Below, in pieces: positions 9,903 through 19,863 of a stretch of DNA of 52,197 nt. How positions within the stretch are numbered: position 1 is the stretch's first letter; the number at the start of each line of letters is the position of its first letter. The stretch covers positions 1 through 52,197 of the forward strand of contig JAFGSM010000022.1 in NCBI GenBank assembly GCA_016934595.1, written 5' to 3'. Source of the stretch: a bacterium (GTDB lineage: Bacteria > SZUA-182 > DTGQ01 > JAFGSM01). The notes under the pieces are model-generated. The model was given only the letters and a program-made list of their open reading frames with translations, was not told where the DNA came from and did no database searches. A program made the translations under genes and the position numbers.

Positions 9903-10394
9903 ATGGATTATAGATCTTTTCCTCTCAAGGGGTTAGGTTTTATAATGGTGAGCCTTTTACTTATCACTATTATTACTATTGCCCAGGATTCATCCGAGGA
10001 TGGTCACGAATTTATGAAAGATCCAAACAGATGTCAAGAATGTCATCTGGGGAAACCGGTATTTGGAGAAACAGATTACAGGGACCTGAAGTTTACGGAT
10101 TATATTGTAAGCCTTTGCCATAGGTGCCATACAAAAGAGTCTTTAGGCAGGTCGCATCCGGTTAATATCACCCCTTCTGAAGATATGGAAATACCAGAAG
10201 ATCTCCATCTTGACGAATATATGAATATGACTTGTGCAACTTGTCATAAACCTCATGGCGATCCCTATACGACATTGAAACCTACGGATTATGAATCGCC
10301 GGTTCGGGAATTTGATGTGCGAACTTATCGTTCATATTATTTGAGACGTACGAATATACAGAATGCGTTGTGCTACGCCTGTCATAAAAGATAA
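9903..10394 (+). CDS. Tetraheme c-type cytochrome
   Basis: This is an exported small cytochrome of 163 residues. A hydrophobic N-terminal segment (about 8-27) is a signal peptide or anchor. Four CxxCH haem attachment motifs are present: CQECH (44-48), CHRCH (72-76), CATCH (111-115) and CYACH (157-161). Free histidines such as H85 and H118 could be distal ligands. The spacing resembles the doubled-CxxCH family of electron carriers. It is tightly linked to the upstream HAMP gene and 27 bases before the rpsI start codon. Covalent haem attachment would need a cytochrome c maturation system outside this window. Confidence 0.9.
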   Translation: MDYRSFPLKGLGFIMVSLLLITIITIAQDSSEDGHEFMKDPNRCQECHLGKPVFGETDYRDLKFTDYIVSLCHRCHTKESLGRSHPVNITPSEDMEIPEDLHLDEYMNMTCATCHKPHGDPYTTLKPTDYESPVREFDVRTYRSYYLRRTNIQNALCYACHKR

Positions 10395-10421
10395 ATGGAC
10401 AATTAAAAAGGAGTGAATAGA

Positions 10422-10817
10422 GTGGCTGAATTGAATTATAACTATGGTACAGGAAAGAGAAAGACCTCGATAGCTCGTGTATGGATTGAGTCAGGATCAG
10501 GAGAGGTCCTTATAAATGGACGCTCCCCTAAAGAGTACTTCATGATTGAAAGATTGATACAGATGGTTTATCAACCTCTCCAATTAACAGAAACAGCATC
10601 AAGACTGAACATCAAAGTAAACGTGGAAGGCGGAGGAATTTCTGGGCAGGCTTGCGCTGTTCGTCATGGGATTGCGAAGGCCCTTCTCAATATGGACAAG
10701 GAACTTCGTCTAAAGCTTAAAAAGGCCGGATTCTTAACAAGGGATCCAAGGGCAAAGGAGAGGAAAAAATATGGGCAAAGAGGCGCAAGGGCTAGATATC
10801 AGTTTTCAAAGAGATGA
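10422..10817 (+). CDS. rpsI: 30S ribosomal protein S9
   Basis: This is a small-subunit ribosomal protein near the P site. It has the family start YNYGTGKRKTSIARVW, the GGGISGQACAVRHGIAKAL segment and the universal C-terminal tail RARYQFSKR that reaches toward tRNA. Two in-frame GTG codons are possible. The one at 10422 lies eight bases after AAGGAG and gives MAELNYNYG, so it is preferred over 10413, which overlaps the ribosome site. The protein has 131 residues. Confidence 0.95.
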   Translation: MAELNYNYGTGKRKTSIARVWIESGSGEVLINGRSPKEYFMIERLIQMVYQPLQLTETASRLNIKVNVEGGGISGQACAVRHGIAKALLNMDKELRLKLKKAGFLTRDPRAKERKKYGQRGARARYQFSKR

Positions 10818-10833
10818 TATTTAGGACCTTCCT

Positions 10834-12039
10834 GTGAAAATCATCGAAAAAGGAACGCTCACCCTTGTCAGGGGCATAAAGGCATCAGGTATCCATTGTG
10901 GCTTAAAAACTGGAAAGAAAGACCTTGCTTTGATCTTTTCAGAATCTCCTGCAACTGCCGCAGGTGTTTATACCCGGAATAAAATTGTTGCGGCGCCTGT
11001 TCTAGTTACAAAGGAAAACCTTTCCGGTTACCGTGCTCAGGCAATAATCATTAATAGCGGTATTGCCAATTCTGCGACAGGTAAAAAAGGCATTGAAGAC
11101 GCTCGCAGAATGGCATCTGTGACCGCCAACGCCCTAAATATCCCTCCGGAATACGTCATCGTGGCATCTACTGGCCGAATAGGGAATTTTCTGCCGATGG
11201 AAAAGATCTCATCCGGAATCAGTTTGGCGGTTAATTCTCTTTCAGAAAAAGGCGGAGATTCTGCTGCCGAGGCGATCCTTACCACTGACACCTTTTCCAA
11301 AACGATAGCCGTTCAGCTCGATATCTCAGGATTGACTGTAACCCTTGCCGGGATGGCCAAAGGGGCAGGCATGATACGTCCTGACATGGCGACTATGCTG
11401 GCCTTTTTGGTTACAGACGCATCTTTTGATGTAATTACACTCAGGTCTATGCTGAGCAATGCAGTGGAGAAAACGTTTAACAGGATAACAGTGGATGGGG
11501 ATACAAGCACCAATGACATGGTCATTATAATGGCCAATACCCTTTCAGGGATACCGTCGATTATGCAGGGAAGCAGCGAAATGTTTAAATTTGTTGAGGC
11601 GCTGGAATATGTATGCCATGAGTTGGCCTTAATGATTGTAAGGGATGGAGAGGGCGCTACAAAGCAGGTAAACATTAGAGTCATTGGGGCGCATACACAG
11701 AAGGAGGCCGCAAGGATTGCCTTTAGAATTGCAGAATCACCTCTGGTAAAGACCTCCATATATGGAAGAAGCTGTAATTGGGGAAGGGTTATCGCTGCAG
11801 TGGGTATGGGGGGTGTTCCGATAGATCCTGAAAAGATCGATATAAACTATGGACCGTATCAGGTTGTCCAAAATGGCATGAGCCTTGGTCAGGAAAGGGA
11901 GAATGAAGCTGCGGACTACCTCAGATCAAAACAGATAAATATCATTGTTAATCTCAATCTTGGTAAAGAGGAATCCTCCGTTTGGACAACAGACCTTTCG
12001 CCCGAATATATTCATATCAATGCAGATTATATAACTTAA
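10834..12039 (+). CDS. argJ: Glutamate N-acetyltransferase / amino-acid N-acetyltransferase
   Basis: This is the arginine-pathway enzyme that moves acetyl from N-acetylornithine to glutamate. The 401-residue precursor cleaves itself into alpha and beta chains before Thr187, in the motif RPDMATMLAF, with KGAGMI just before it. The N-terminal part has GVYTRNKIVAAPV, and the beta chain has DGDTSTNDM and RDGEGATK. It starts with GTG, preceded by AGGA. Whether it is mono- or bifunctional cannot be read from the sequence. It lies 16 bases after rpsI and is co-oriented with the ribosomal genes. Confidence 0.95.
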   Translation: MKIIEKGTLTLVRGIKASGIHCGLKTGKKDLALIFSESPATAAGVYTRNKIVAAPVLVTKENLSGYRAQAIIINSGIANSATGKKGIEDARRMASVTANALNIPPEYVIVASTGRIGNFLPMEKISSGISLAVNSLSEKGGDSAAEAILTTDTFSKTIAVQLDISGLTVTLAGMAKGAGMIRPDMATMLAFLVTDASFDVITLRSMLSNAVEKTFNRITVDGDTSTNDMVIIMANTLSGIPSIMQGSSEMFKFVEALEYVCHELALMIVRDGEGATKQVNIRVIGAHTQKEAARIAFRIAESPLVKTSIYGRSCNWGRVIAAVGMGGVPIDPEKIDINYGPYQVVQNGMSLGQERENEAADYLRSKQINIIVNLNLGKEESSVWTTDLSPEYIHINADYIT

Positions 12040-12118
12040 ACTTAGAGGTTTGTATAGAGTGCTAATAGACTCATTGACAAATATAGGAATTGAGCCTTGA
12101 TAATAGAGGATTTGATCC

Positions 12119-12147
12119 TTGCATGTATTGGCTTTTTGTGTTATATT
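12119..12147 (+). promoter_or_regulatory. Promoter for rpsB operon
   Basis: TTGCAT at 12119-12124, a 17-base spacer and TATATT at 12142-12147 fit a sigma-70 promoter with a start near 12154. A second candidate lies just upstream, TTGACA at 12074-12079 with GATAAT after a 19-base spacer, which is less well spaced. Either would drive rpsB-tsf-pyrH-frr and perhaps further. Confidence 0.5.
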
Positions 12148-12153
12148 TCCAAC

Positions 12154-12263
12154 ATGTTAGACCACAACGCACACCCATTAAGCATGGGCCGGGTGTTGGC
12201 AATGCCAATTTGCCTATGAGATATTGGGTGGAGGAATAAAAACCCATATTTGGAGGTTATTAG
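12154..12263 (+). promoter_or_regulatory. Structured leader of rpsB (candidate S2 autoregulatory element)
   Basis: The untranslated region between the likely start and the rpsB ATG can fold. ACACCC (12171-12176) pairs with GGGTGT (12191-12196), or alternatively CCCAT with ATGGG inside it. Next comes a clean hairpin, TTGGC-AAT-GCCAA (12196-12208). The competing use of the same CCC suggests two states. rpsB leaders that bind S2 are known in several phyla and often carry a CGCACACC-type strand like the one here. That this is such a leader is inference. Confidence 0.45.
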
Positions 12264-13205
12264 ATGTTCAAAGTTTCGATGAAGCAATTATTGGAGGCGG
12301 GTGTCCATTTTGGCCATCAAGCAAACAGATGGAACCCAAAGATGAAAAAGTATATCTTTATTGAGAGAAACGGTATCTATATTATCGATTTGCAAAAGAC
12401 GCTGCGTTTATTCAAAGATGCGTATCAATTCGTTCAAAACATCACGGCAGAGGGTGGAATTATAATATTTATCGGCACAAAAAAACAGGCCCAGGACGTC
12501 ATAAGGGAGGAGGCTCAAAGGTCAGCTATGCCCTATGTCAATCAAAGATGGCTGGGCGGGATGATCACCAATTTTGATACTATACAGAAAAGCCTTGCCC
12601 GTCTTAAGAAAATGCAGGAGATGAAGGAAGAAGGCAATTATTCAGGGCTTGTAAAGAAAGAGATCGGAAAGATTGAGAAAAAAAGGCAGAAGATGGAGAA
12701 GGTGCTTAAAGGCATAATGGATTTAGAAAGGGTTCCTGATGCGCTATTTATCATCGATATAAAAAGGGAAAGGATTGCCGTTAATGAGGCCAACAAACTA
12801 GATATACCAGTTATAGCCATAGTAGATACAAATTCTGACCCTGACGGGATACAGTATCCAATCCCCGCAAATGATGATGCTATTAGGTCTGTTAAGCTAA
12901 TTACTTCCACGATTGCGGATGCAGCCATAGAAGGACGTGGGGAATGGCTGTCCAGGCTTGCAAAAGATGAAGAAGAAGGAGACACTGTTAAGAAAGAGTC
13001 TGTAGCCGGCGATTTAACCCTTGATGAGATGATCGATGAGGAATTGTATGAAAAGGCGGAAGATGAAGCAATGGTAAAATCGAAGGCAAGGGTTGAAGAA
13101 AAGGGAAAGAGGGAGACAAGGGAAATAAAGTCGAAAGTGAAGGAAAATATTAAGCCTAAAACCAAGGAAACGGCAAGGCAGAAAAAGACTAAGGATAAGG
13201 AATAG
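12264..13205 (+). CDS. rpsB: 30S ribosomal protein S2 with charged C-terminal extension
   Basis: This is a small-subunit ribosomal protein. The family core is clear: [71 protein letters not shown] and [10 protein letters not shown]. The core ends near residue 235. About 75 further residues, very rich in Lys and Glu, extend the protein to 313. GGAGG lies eight bases before the ATG. The tail is low-complexity and probably disordered. Similar acidic and basic tails on S2 occur in several phyla and have no known role. Confidence 0.96.
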   Translation: MFKVSMKQLLEAGVHFGHQANRWNPKMKKYIFIERNGIYIIDLQKTLRLFKDAYQFVQNITAEGGIIIFIGTKKQAQDVIREEAQRSAMPYVNQRWLGGMITNFDTIQKSLARLKKMQEMKEEGNYSGLVKKEIGKIEKKRQKMEKVLKGIMDLERVPDALFIIDIKRERIAVNEANKLDIPVIAIVDTNSDPDGIQYPIPANDDAIRSVKLITSTIADAAIEGRGEWLSRLAKDEEEGDTVKKESVAGDLTLDEMIDEELYEKAEDEAMVKSKARVEEKGKRETREIKSKVKENIKPKTKETARQKKTKDKE

Positions 13206-13279
13206 ATTCTAAAGGGTATAGCAAAATTATAGATATATTTGAACTGGTCAATAATACAAGGTTAAGAGGGATAAAGATT

Positions 13280-13882
13280 ATGGATATTTCAGCGCAGTTG
13301 GTTAAGGACCTCCGTGCAAAGACCGGGGCCGGTTTTATGGAGTGCAAAAAGGCCCTTGCCGAGACAGGGGGAGACATAGAAAAGTCTGTTGAGTATTTGA
13401 GAAAAAAAGGCATTGCAACAGCAGCTAAGAAGGCGGGCCGCGAGACATCCCAGGGGTTGATCCATTCGTATATACACGGCAATGGAAGAATAGGCGTACT
13501 TTTGGAGATTAATTGCGAGACAGATTTTGTGGCAAGGACTAATGAATTTAAGGAATTATCCAAAGATATGGCCATGCAGATAGCGGCATATAGCCCGTTA
13601 TATGTCGCAAGAGAAGATGTGCCTGCCGAATTGATAGAAAAAGAAAAGGAGATTTACTTCTCCCAGGTGGATGATGGCAAAAAGCCACAGCAGATAATAG
13701 ACAAGATCGTGACAGGGAAGCTGGATAAGAATTTTTTTTCGCGGATATGTTTGATGGAGCAGCCGTTTATCCGGGAGGATAAGAAGACTGTAAGGGATAT
13801 CATCACAGAAAAGATAGCCTCATTAGGTGAGAATATAAACATAAAGAGGTTTGTCCGTTTTGAATTGGGCGAAGACGTATGA
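13280..13882 (+). CDS. tsf: Elongation factor Ts, compact form
   Basis: This is the nucleotide exchange factor for EF-Tu. The N-terminal UBA-like domain has [19 protein letters not shown], followed by [19 protein letters not shown] and [17 protein letters not shown], which carries the TDFV motif that enters EF-Tu. The length of 200 resembles the short Thermus-type protein rather than the 283-residue E. coli form, so it probably works as a dimer. The stop overlaps the pyrH start. Confidence 0.95.
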   Translation: MDISAQLVKDLRAKTGAGFMECKKALAETGGDIEKSVEYLRKKGIATAAKKAGRETSQGLIHSYIHGNGRIGVLLEINCETDFVARTNEFKELSKDMAMQIAAYSPLYVAREDVPAELIEKEKEIYFSQVDDGKKPQQIIDKIVTGKLDKNFFSRICLMEQPFIREDKKTVRDIITEKIASLGENINIKRFVRFELGEDV

Positions 13883-14610
13883 GTTATGACCATCCTTTTT
13901 ATAAAAGGGTCGTTTTAAAGCTTAGCGGAGAGGCCCTTCAGGGTGAGCGCGGGTTTGGGATTGATTCCAAGACAGTTATGTCTATCGCTGAGGAGATAAA
14001 GGAAGTCAGGGCACTTGGCGTAGAGATAGCGCTGGTAATCGGAGGCGGGAATATTTACCGTGGAGCATCCGGTGAAGTATCCTGCGTGGAGAAGACATCG
14101 GCGGATTATATGGGTATGCTTGCGACCGTTATAAACGGGCTTGCACTGCAGGGCGCTTTGGAAGATTTGGGGGCATTCACGAGGGTTCTAAGTGCGATCG
14201 AGATGCCAAAGGTTGCGGAACCTTATATAAGGCGCAGGGCCATTCGTCATATGGAGAAGGGGAGGATAGTCATATTCGCCGGAGGCACAGGCAACCCATA
14301 TTTTACTACAGATATGGCCGCGGCCTTGCGGGCTATCGAGGTTTCTGCAGAGGTGATACTCAAGGCCACAAAGGTTGACGGGATATATAGCGCAGATCCC
14401 CTAAAACACAAGGATGCCCAAAGGTATGACAAACTCACTTATATGGAGGCTATAAAAAAGAGGCTTCGCGTAATGGATAATACAGCAATCTCCCTTTGCA
14501 TGGAAAATTCCCTTCCCATAGTAGTCTTTAATTTCAAGAAGAAGGGGAACATAAGAAGGATTATTTGTGGAGAACCCATAGGATCATATATAAAGGATGA
14601 GGAGTCATGA
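13879..14610 (+). CDS. pyrH: UMP kinase
   Basis: This enzyme phosphorylates UMP to UDP in pyrimidine synthesis and belongs to the amino-acid kinase fold. Motifs include [13 protein letters not shown] at the start, [29 protein letters not shown] and [14 protein letters not shown]. The length of 243 is normal. Its ATG overlaps the tsf stop (ATGA), and its own stop overlaps the frr start. This indicates translational coupling in the conserved rpsB-tsf-pyrH-frr order. Confidence 0.97.
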   Translation: MSYDHPFYKRVVLKLSGEALQGERGFGIDSKTVMSIAEEIKEVRALGVEIALVIGGGNIYRGASGEVSCVEKTSADYMGMLATVINGLALQGALEDLGAFTRVLSAIEMPKVAEPYIRRRAIRHMEKGRIVIFAGGTGNPYFTTDMAAALRAIEVSAEVILKATKVDGIYSADPLKHKDAQRYDKLTYMEAIKKRLRVMDNTAISLCMENSLPIVVFNFKKKGNIRRIICGEPIGSYIKDEES

Positions 14611-15164
14611 TCAAGTCATTGCATAAAGAGACACAAAACAGAATGGAATCCGCAGTCAACGCCACAATGCACGAGTTTGGAACTATCAGGACAGGCAGGG
14701 CATCTGTATCCCTTTTGGATGGCATAAAGGTGGACTATTACAATACAGTCACCCCGCTAAATCAGATGTCCACTATATCTATCCCAGAGCCAAGGCTTAT
14801 GGTAATTCAGCCATGGGATCCTTCGATCCTTTCCGGTATTGAAAAGGCCATCCTTAAATCAGACCTTGGCCTGAATCCCACTAATGACGGCAAGGTTATT
14901 CGTCTGGCTATACCAATGCTTACCGAAGAAAGGCGAAAGCAGTTGGTCAAGGTAGTAAAAAATATGGCCGAGGAGAGCCGCATTTCCATAAGAAATGCCC
15001 GAAGGGACAGCAATGAAAAACTCAAAAACATGGAAAAGGACAGGCAGATCACAGAGGATGAATATCACAACGGGCTTAAGGAAATCCAGAAGCTGACTGA
15101 CGAGTTTATTGCCAAGGTGGATGAAATCCTGGAAAAGAAAGAAAAAGAGATAATGGAGGTTTGA
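14607..15164 (+). CDS. frr: Ribosome recycling factor
   Basis: This protein splits post-termination ribosomes together with EF-G. It has 185 residues, the normal length. Family features include [52 protein letters not shown] and [14 protein letters not shown], followed by a long three-helix-bundle helix. It overlaps pyrH by four bases. Confidence 0.97.
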   Translation: MIKSLHKETQNRMESAVNATMHEFGTIRTGRASVSLLDGIKVDYYNTVTPLNQMSTISIPEPRLMVIQPWDPSILSGIEKAILKSDLGLNPTNDGKVIRLAIPMLTEERRKQLVKVVKNMAEESRISIRNARRDSNEKLKNMEKDRQITEDEYHNGLKEIQKLTDEFIAKVDEILEKKEKEIMEV

Positions 15165-15189
15165 TGGTGAAAGATAAGATTGCCTTTGA

Positions 15190-16308
<1,119 letters not shown>

Positions 16309-16420
16309 CAGATATGAAACTTGGTTTGATGTATAGGAATTTCAGAACATCGGTGTAAACGAAAAATTGCCGAAGGCCTAATTTGTAAGCTATAAGCATT
16401 CACCAAAGGGGGGTACAGAA

Positions 16421-16795
16421 ATGATCTTATTGAATATTGCCTTTGCCATGTCATCAGGTGGAGCTCAGGCTGCTGAACAATCTGGGGGGGGGATGATGGG
16501 CGGTTTAATTACCCTTGGACTTGTCTTTCTGGTCTTTTATTTTCTCCTTATCAGACCCCAGCAGACACAGCAGAAAAATCTTCAGCAGATGCGAAAGAAT
16601 CTGCGAAGCGGAGACAGGGTTATGACAAGCGGAGGTTTATTTGGCACAATAGAATCGATATCACCTGAAAGTGTAATGCTTAAAGTTGCAGATAAGGTGA
16701 GGATCGAGGTAGCCAAAAGCGCTATAGCTACTCTCAGGGGTGATGAAAAAAAGGAAGGTGGAAACAAAAGCGAGACGAAGAAGGACAAACAATGA
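16421..16795 (+). CDS. yajC: Sec translocon accessory subunit YajC
   Basis: This is a small inner-membrane partner of SecDF. It has one transmembrane helix (about residues 29-46) followed by the family signature FYFLLIRPQQ and a cytosolic domain with LRSGDRVMTSGGLFGTIESI. The tail is Lys-rich. GGGG precedes the ATG. It has 124 residues, a normal length, and sits just before secD as in most bacteria. Confidence 0.95.
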   Translation: MILLNIAFAMSSGGAQAAEQSGGGMMGGLITLGLVFLVFYFLLIRPQQTQQKNLQQMRKNLRSGDRVMTSGGLFGTIESISPESVMLKVADKVRIEVAKSAIATLRGDEKKEGGNKSETKKDKQ

Positions 16796-16863
16796 ATGTT
16801 TTGAAAGGGCAAAGTAATCGAAAAAAATTAAATATAATTAAATTAAATATATAGGAGGAGACA

Positions 16864-18453
16864 GTGAAAGATAACCTTAAATGGAGATTTTGGCTGATTG
16901 TTGCCGTTAGTGTTGTTGCCTTTGTTTATATAATGCCTTCTGTCACAGGCAGTCTCCCTGATTGGTGGAAAAAAAAGGTAGACAAGATACATCTTGGGCT
17001 TGATTTACAGGGAGGGATGCATTTGGTTCTAGGCGTAAAGCTGGAAAAGGCTATAGAAAGCCACATCGATAGGACTGTTAGCGCCCTTAAGGATTTAATG
17101 AGGGATAAAGGGATTGTGTATGATGAGATAAGGCGGACGGATACAGGAGATATTGAGATAAAGCTCGTCACAGAAGAGTTTGTTCCTTCCCTTGAAAAGA
17201 TCATGGATGATTACCTCAATTTTGATATTAATCATCCTGTGGGAGGCGACAACACAATGTTTAGGCTTTCTCTTAAACCATTAGAGAAGGAAAGGGTTAA
17301 GGATTCGGCGCTCAATCAGGCCCTTGAGACTATACGAAACAGAATCGACCAGTTCGGTGTAAGTGAACCCACTATCCAGAAGCAGGGCGATGAAAGGATT
17401 GTGGTTGAAATGCCGGGCATCAAGGATACCAAGAGGGCGATAGATCTGATAGGCAAGACTGCCCAGTTGGAGTTTAAGCTCGTAGATGATGATTCAAGCC
17501 TCGATGAGGCGTTAAAGGGTAATATCCCTTCAGACTGCGAGATACTTTACGAAAGGACTTTGGACAAAGGAACAGGCAAGTTTATTAAAAAGCCTTATTT
17601 GATCAAAAAAAGGACTCTTATGACTGGTGACGTATTGACGGATGCGGAGGTAAAGATAGGCGGAGAATACGGAGAGTCCTATGTCGCGATTGCATTTGAC
17701 AAACCTGGCGCAAGGCTTTTTGAACAGATCACTGCCGAAAATGTCGGCCGCAGACTGGCGATTATTTTGGATAAAAATGTCTATTCAGCTCCTGTTATAC
17801 GTGAGAAGATCGCCGGAGGACATGCCCAGATCACAGGAAGATTTACAACCGAGGATGCCCATGATCTGGCTATCGTCCTGAGGGCAGGCGCGCTGCCTGC
17901 TCCTGTGGAGATACTTCATCAGCAATCGGTCGGCCCTTCCCTGGGATACGATTCGATCAAAAAAGGGCTTATCTCCATGCTGTTCGGATTCTTTATGGTG
18001 GTGGTGTTTATGGTCGTATATTATAGACTTTCCGGATTTGTGGCAGACCTCGCCTTGATATTGAACATCGTTCTGATAATGGCCGTGCTCTCCTTATTCA
18101 GAGCCACACTTACATTGCCTGGGATTGCGGGCATAGTCCTGACGATAGGTATGGCCGTTGATGCAAATGTCCTTATCTTTGAGAGGATAAGAGAGGAACT
18201 TGAGTTCGGAAAAACGGTGAGGGCTGCAATCAGTTCGGGTTATTCCAAGGCATTTATCACTATTTTGGATGCAAATATCACCACGCTTGTCGCCGCAGTA
18301 GTGCTGTTTCAGTTTGGCACGGGACCCATAAAAGGTTTTGCGGTTACCCTTAGCATAGGTATCTTGGCCAGTATGTTTACCGCTATCTTTGTTTCCAGGT
18401 TCGTGTTTGACTGGTTTATGAGCAGGAGGAAAATAAGCACGCTGAGCATTTAG
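16864..18453 (+). CDS. secD: Protein translocase subunit SecD
   Basis: This RND-family membrane protein uses the proton gradient to pull exported proteins through SecYEG. The first helix spans residues 9-27. Motif LGLDLQGGMHLVLG follows, then the large periplasmic P1 domain with AQLEFKLVD, then GRRLAIILDKNVYSAPVI and LRAGALPAPVEI. Five further helices follow, with GMAVDANVLIFERIREE in the channel region. The length of 529 is typical. It starts with GTG, preceded by GGAGGAG. Confidence 0.97.
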   Translation: MKDNLKWRFWLIVAVSVVAFVYIMPSVTGSLPDWWKKKVDKIHLGLDLQGGMHLVLGVKLEKAIESHIDRTVSALKDLMRDKGIVYDEIRRTDTGDIEIKLVTEEFVPSLEKIMDDYLNFDINHPVGGDNTMFRLSLKPLEKERVKDSALNQALETIRNRIDQFGVSEPTIQKQGDERIVVEMPGIKDTKRAIDLIGKTAQLEFKLVDDDSSLDEALKGNIPSDCEILYERTLDKGTGKFIKKPYLIKKRTLMTGDVLTDAEVKIGGEYGESYVAIAFDKPGARLFEQITAENVGRRLAIILDKNVYSAPVIREKIAGGHAQITGRFTTEDAHDLAIVLRAGALPAPVEILHQQSVGPSLGYDSIKKGLISMLFGFFMVVVFMVVYYRLSGFVADLALILNIVLIMAVLSLFRATLTLPGIAGIVLTIGMAVDANVLIFERIREELEFGKTVRAAISSGYSKAFITILDANITTLVAAVVLFQFGTGPIKGFAVTLSIGILASMFTAIFVSRFVFDWFMSRRKISTLSI

Positions 18454-18547
18454 AAGGCTGAATAATATAGTGATTGCTTGATATCAGAGGAACATCTATA
18501 AATAAGATTATGAACCATTAAAAAGATGATATAAACAGGAGGCGGCG

Positions 18548-19675
18548 ATGCGTTTTTTTGAATCCAAAACAAATATAGATTTCATGGGCGTAAGAAAATG
18601 GGCCATTCTTGGATCCGTCTTGGTGATCCTGATGGGTATCATTTCCCTTGTGGTAAAGGGCGGGCCAAGATATGGGGTGGATTTTGCCGGCGGCACACTG
18701 GTCCAGATAAAATTTCAAGATCCGGTGGATATAAACAGAATACGAGATATTTTGAAGAACCTTGATATTGGCGAGGTTTCTATACAACAATACGGCGAGG
18801 AAGATTCAAACGAGGTGCTTTTAAGGATGACCCAAACTACATCTTCTCTCGAAGGATTTGAAGAGATCATTAAGGATGCGCTTGCGAAAGATATGGGGGC
18901 TGCTGCATTCGATATACGCCGCGTGGAGATGGTAGGCCCGAAGGTGGGCAAGGATTTGCGGGAAAAAGGGATATGGGCGATCATATTTGCCTCACTGGGT
19001 ATCTTGATTTATGTCTGGTGGAGGTTTGAATTTGTTTATTCCCTGGGTGCAATAATGGCCTTGGTACACGATGTTTTGGTAACCATCGGCGCCTTCTCCC
19101 TTACAAACAGGGAATTTACGCTTCCTGTCATAGCCGCGCTCTTGACAATAATAGGTTATTCGATCAATGACACTATTGTCGTTTTTGACCGCGTAAGGGA
19201 CAATAACAAGATTTTGAGGGGCAAGCCACTTGAAGAGATATTGAATACAAGCATTAATGAAACTTTGAGCAGGACAATACTAACATCCCTTACTACATTT
19301 TTTGTGGTATTTTGTCTTTTTGTTATGGGCGGGCCTGTTATAAACGATTTTGCATTTGCCCTGATAATAGGTGTTATTGTCGGAACATATTCTTCTATCT
19401 ATATAGCAAGCCCTGTGGCGCTTTTTTTACACAAATTTGCTTTATCTGCGAGACCGGTTGGCAGCAGGACATCAACCAAAAAGGAGATCACAAGGGCAAG
19501 GATTGCGTCTACCGCTGAAAAAGGCGGAGTAAGCAGGATGATGGCTCAGCAAAAGCAGGGCAAATCAAAGTCCATATCTAAGCCTGGTGGAGGTATGCAG
19601 GGTCAAAAGAAGGCTTCAAAAGGGGCTGCAAAAAAGCGGGATAAAAAAGAAAACGGGTCGCCCAATAACGACTAA
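18548..19675 (+). CDS. secF: Protein translocase subunit SecF
   Basis: This is the partner of SecD. It has motif YGVDFAGGTLVQIKF after the first helix, WWRFEFVYSLGAIMALVHDV, and the signature GYSINDTIVVFDRVRDN, with six helices in all. The length of 375 is longer than the usual 300-320 because of a basic, glycine-containing tail of about 70 residues, likely cytosolic and disordered. It lies 94 bases after secD and is the last gene before a strong terminator. Confidence 0.97.
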   Translation: MRFFESKTNIDFMGVRKWAILGSVLVILMGIISLVVKGGPRYGVDFAGGTLVQIKFQDPVDINRIRDILKNLDIGEVSIQQYGEEDSNEVLLRMTQTTSSLEGFEEIIKDALAKDMGAAAFDIRRVEMVGPKVGKDLREKGIWAIIFASLGILIYVWWRFEFVYSLGAIMALVHDVLVTIGAFSLTNREFTLPVIAALLTIIGYSINDTIVVFDRVRDNNKILRGKPLEEILNTSINETLSRTILTSLTTFFVVFCLFVMGGPVINDFAFALIIGVIVGTYSSIYIASPVALFLHKFALSARPVGSRTSTKKEITRARIASTAEKGGVSRMMAQQKQGKSKSISKPGGGMQGQKKASKGAAKKRDKKENGSPNND

Positions 19676-19767
19676 TATATCTTAATGGTTATTTACATTA
19701 AACCCTTTCCTGCCCTGTTTATGCCCGCGAGGGGTTAAATCCTTATATACAGACCGCCTTGTAAGAT

Positions 19768-19812
19768 AAAAAAGGGGATCCATGCGGCTTCGCCGCATGG
19801 ATCCCCTTTTTT
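19768..19812. terminator. Strong bidirectional intrinsic terminator
   Basis: A near-perfect inverted repeat has 21-base arms: six A, GGGG, then ATCCATGCGGC on one side and the exact reverse complement ending in six T on the other. The loop is TTC. Because both strands end in a T-run, it can stop transcription of secF from the left and of hppA from the right. These two genes converge here. Confidence 0.93.
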
Positions 19813-19863
19813 GAACTTCTACACAATAAAAAAATATTATAAAAGGCCTTTCAAAAAGGTAGT

